Shown here: piece after piece, positions 63,918 to 64,000 of the stretch | Numbering within the stretch: position 1 is the first letter of the stretch | How the letters are laid out: the number at the start of each line of letters is the position of its first letter | Notes under the pieces: generated by a model | Database searches by the model: none | The model's input: the letters and a program-made list of their open reading frames with translations, nothing else | Told to the model about the DNA's origin: nothing | Position numbers and translations under genes: made by a program | Assembly (NCBI GenBank): GCA_963839165.1 | Contig: CAWIUG010000005.1 | Coordinates: 1,364,001-1,428,000, forward strand | DNA length: 64,000 nt | DNA from: DATFVA01 sp963839165 | GTDB taxonomy: Bacteria; Bacteroidota; Ignavibacteria; Ignavibacteriales; Ignavibacteriaceae | Direction of reading: 5' to 3'

Positions 63918-64000
63918 TTACTTCAGCTCCCATTCTATAAATGGTTTTTCTACTTCTACCATAGCATTGACTATTAGCTCAACGAGTCCTCCATATATTA
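63918..64000 (-). CDS. C-terminal end of a gene running past the window
   Basis: On minus the frame is open from the window end and ends IYGGLVELIVNAMVEVEKPF then IEWELK and TAA. Only 27 codons are visible, in line with the response regulator and 36 bp before it. The family cannot be told from this piece. Confidence 0.5.
   Translation of the reverse strand, partial: IYGGLVELIVNAMVEVEKPFIEWELK

Overview
The window carries two kinds of content. The first part (about 1-23.5 kb) is ordinary chromosome of a bacterium in the Bacteroidota/Chlorobi (FCB) group. Two secreted proteins end in an NYPNPFNP-type type IX secretion (T9SS) sorting domain. Other genes there are priA, a TrkA-type K+ channel, an LD-carboxypeptidase, an ADP-forming acyl-CoA synthetase, pdxJ, a CIRCE-controlled groESL operon, a COG2403 GTPase, two paralogous lipoproteins, a one-piece diadenylate cyclase/YbbR protein and an SMR exporter. 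The combination looks most like Ignavibacteria or a close relative, but that placement is inference.

From about 23.8 to 61 kb the window is an almost complete dissimilatory sulfate reduction island. A plus-strand arm (23.8-34.1 kb) holds two siroheme biosynthesis genes with a small sensor-like membrane protein between them, three tandem near-identical TauE/SafE permeases, a small membrane protein, a heme-motif sensor kinase and response regulator (both broken by frameshifts), and a PEP-synthase-like phosphotransferase. It converges on a long minus-strand arm. In transcription order that arm reads dsrA, dsrB, dsrD, dsrN (cobB-type), a helical protein, a dsrL-like oxidoreductase, dsrC, an RsbRD-like protein, dsrM, dsrK, dsrJ, dsrO, dsrP, a CoA-disulfide reductase/rhodanese fusion, a kinase-like/BON protein, qmoA, qmoB, sat, aprB, aprA, hppA, a zinc-ribbon protein, a YkgJ protein and qmoC.

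Together the genes describe the whole route. Sulfate or sulfite crosses the membrane. Sat activates sulfate to APS, and HppA uses the pyrophosphate. AprBA reduces APS with electrons from QmoABC. DsrAB (siroheme made from the products of the plus arm, amidated by DsrN) reduces sulfite with DsrC and DsrD, and DsrMKJOP re-reduces the DsrC trisulfide. The presence of dsrD together with qmo and hppA argues for the reductive direction.

The right end (61.2-64 kb) has a transposase-like gene that seems to lack catalytic acids, a DUF134 regulator with a 14-bp palindrome upstream, a NifX/ORP-type protein, a lone receiver protein and the tail of another gene.

Several genes carry single-base frameshifts: a lipoprotein at 6.5 kb, the histidine kinase, the response regulator, aprB, aprA and probably a small zinc-knuckle gene. 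Most are explained by one extra base. Some may be assembly errors, but the kinase also has its phospho-acceptor His changed to Asn, which suggests true decay there. I saw no rRNA, tRNA or CRISPR array.
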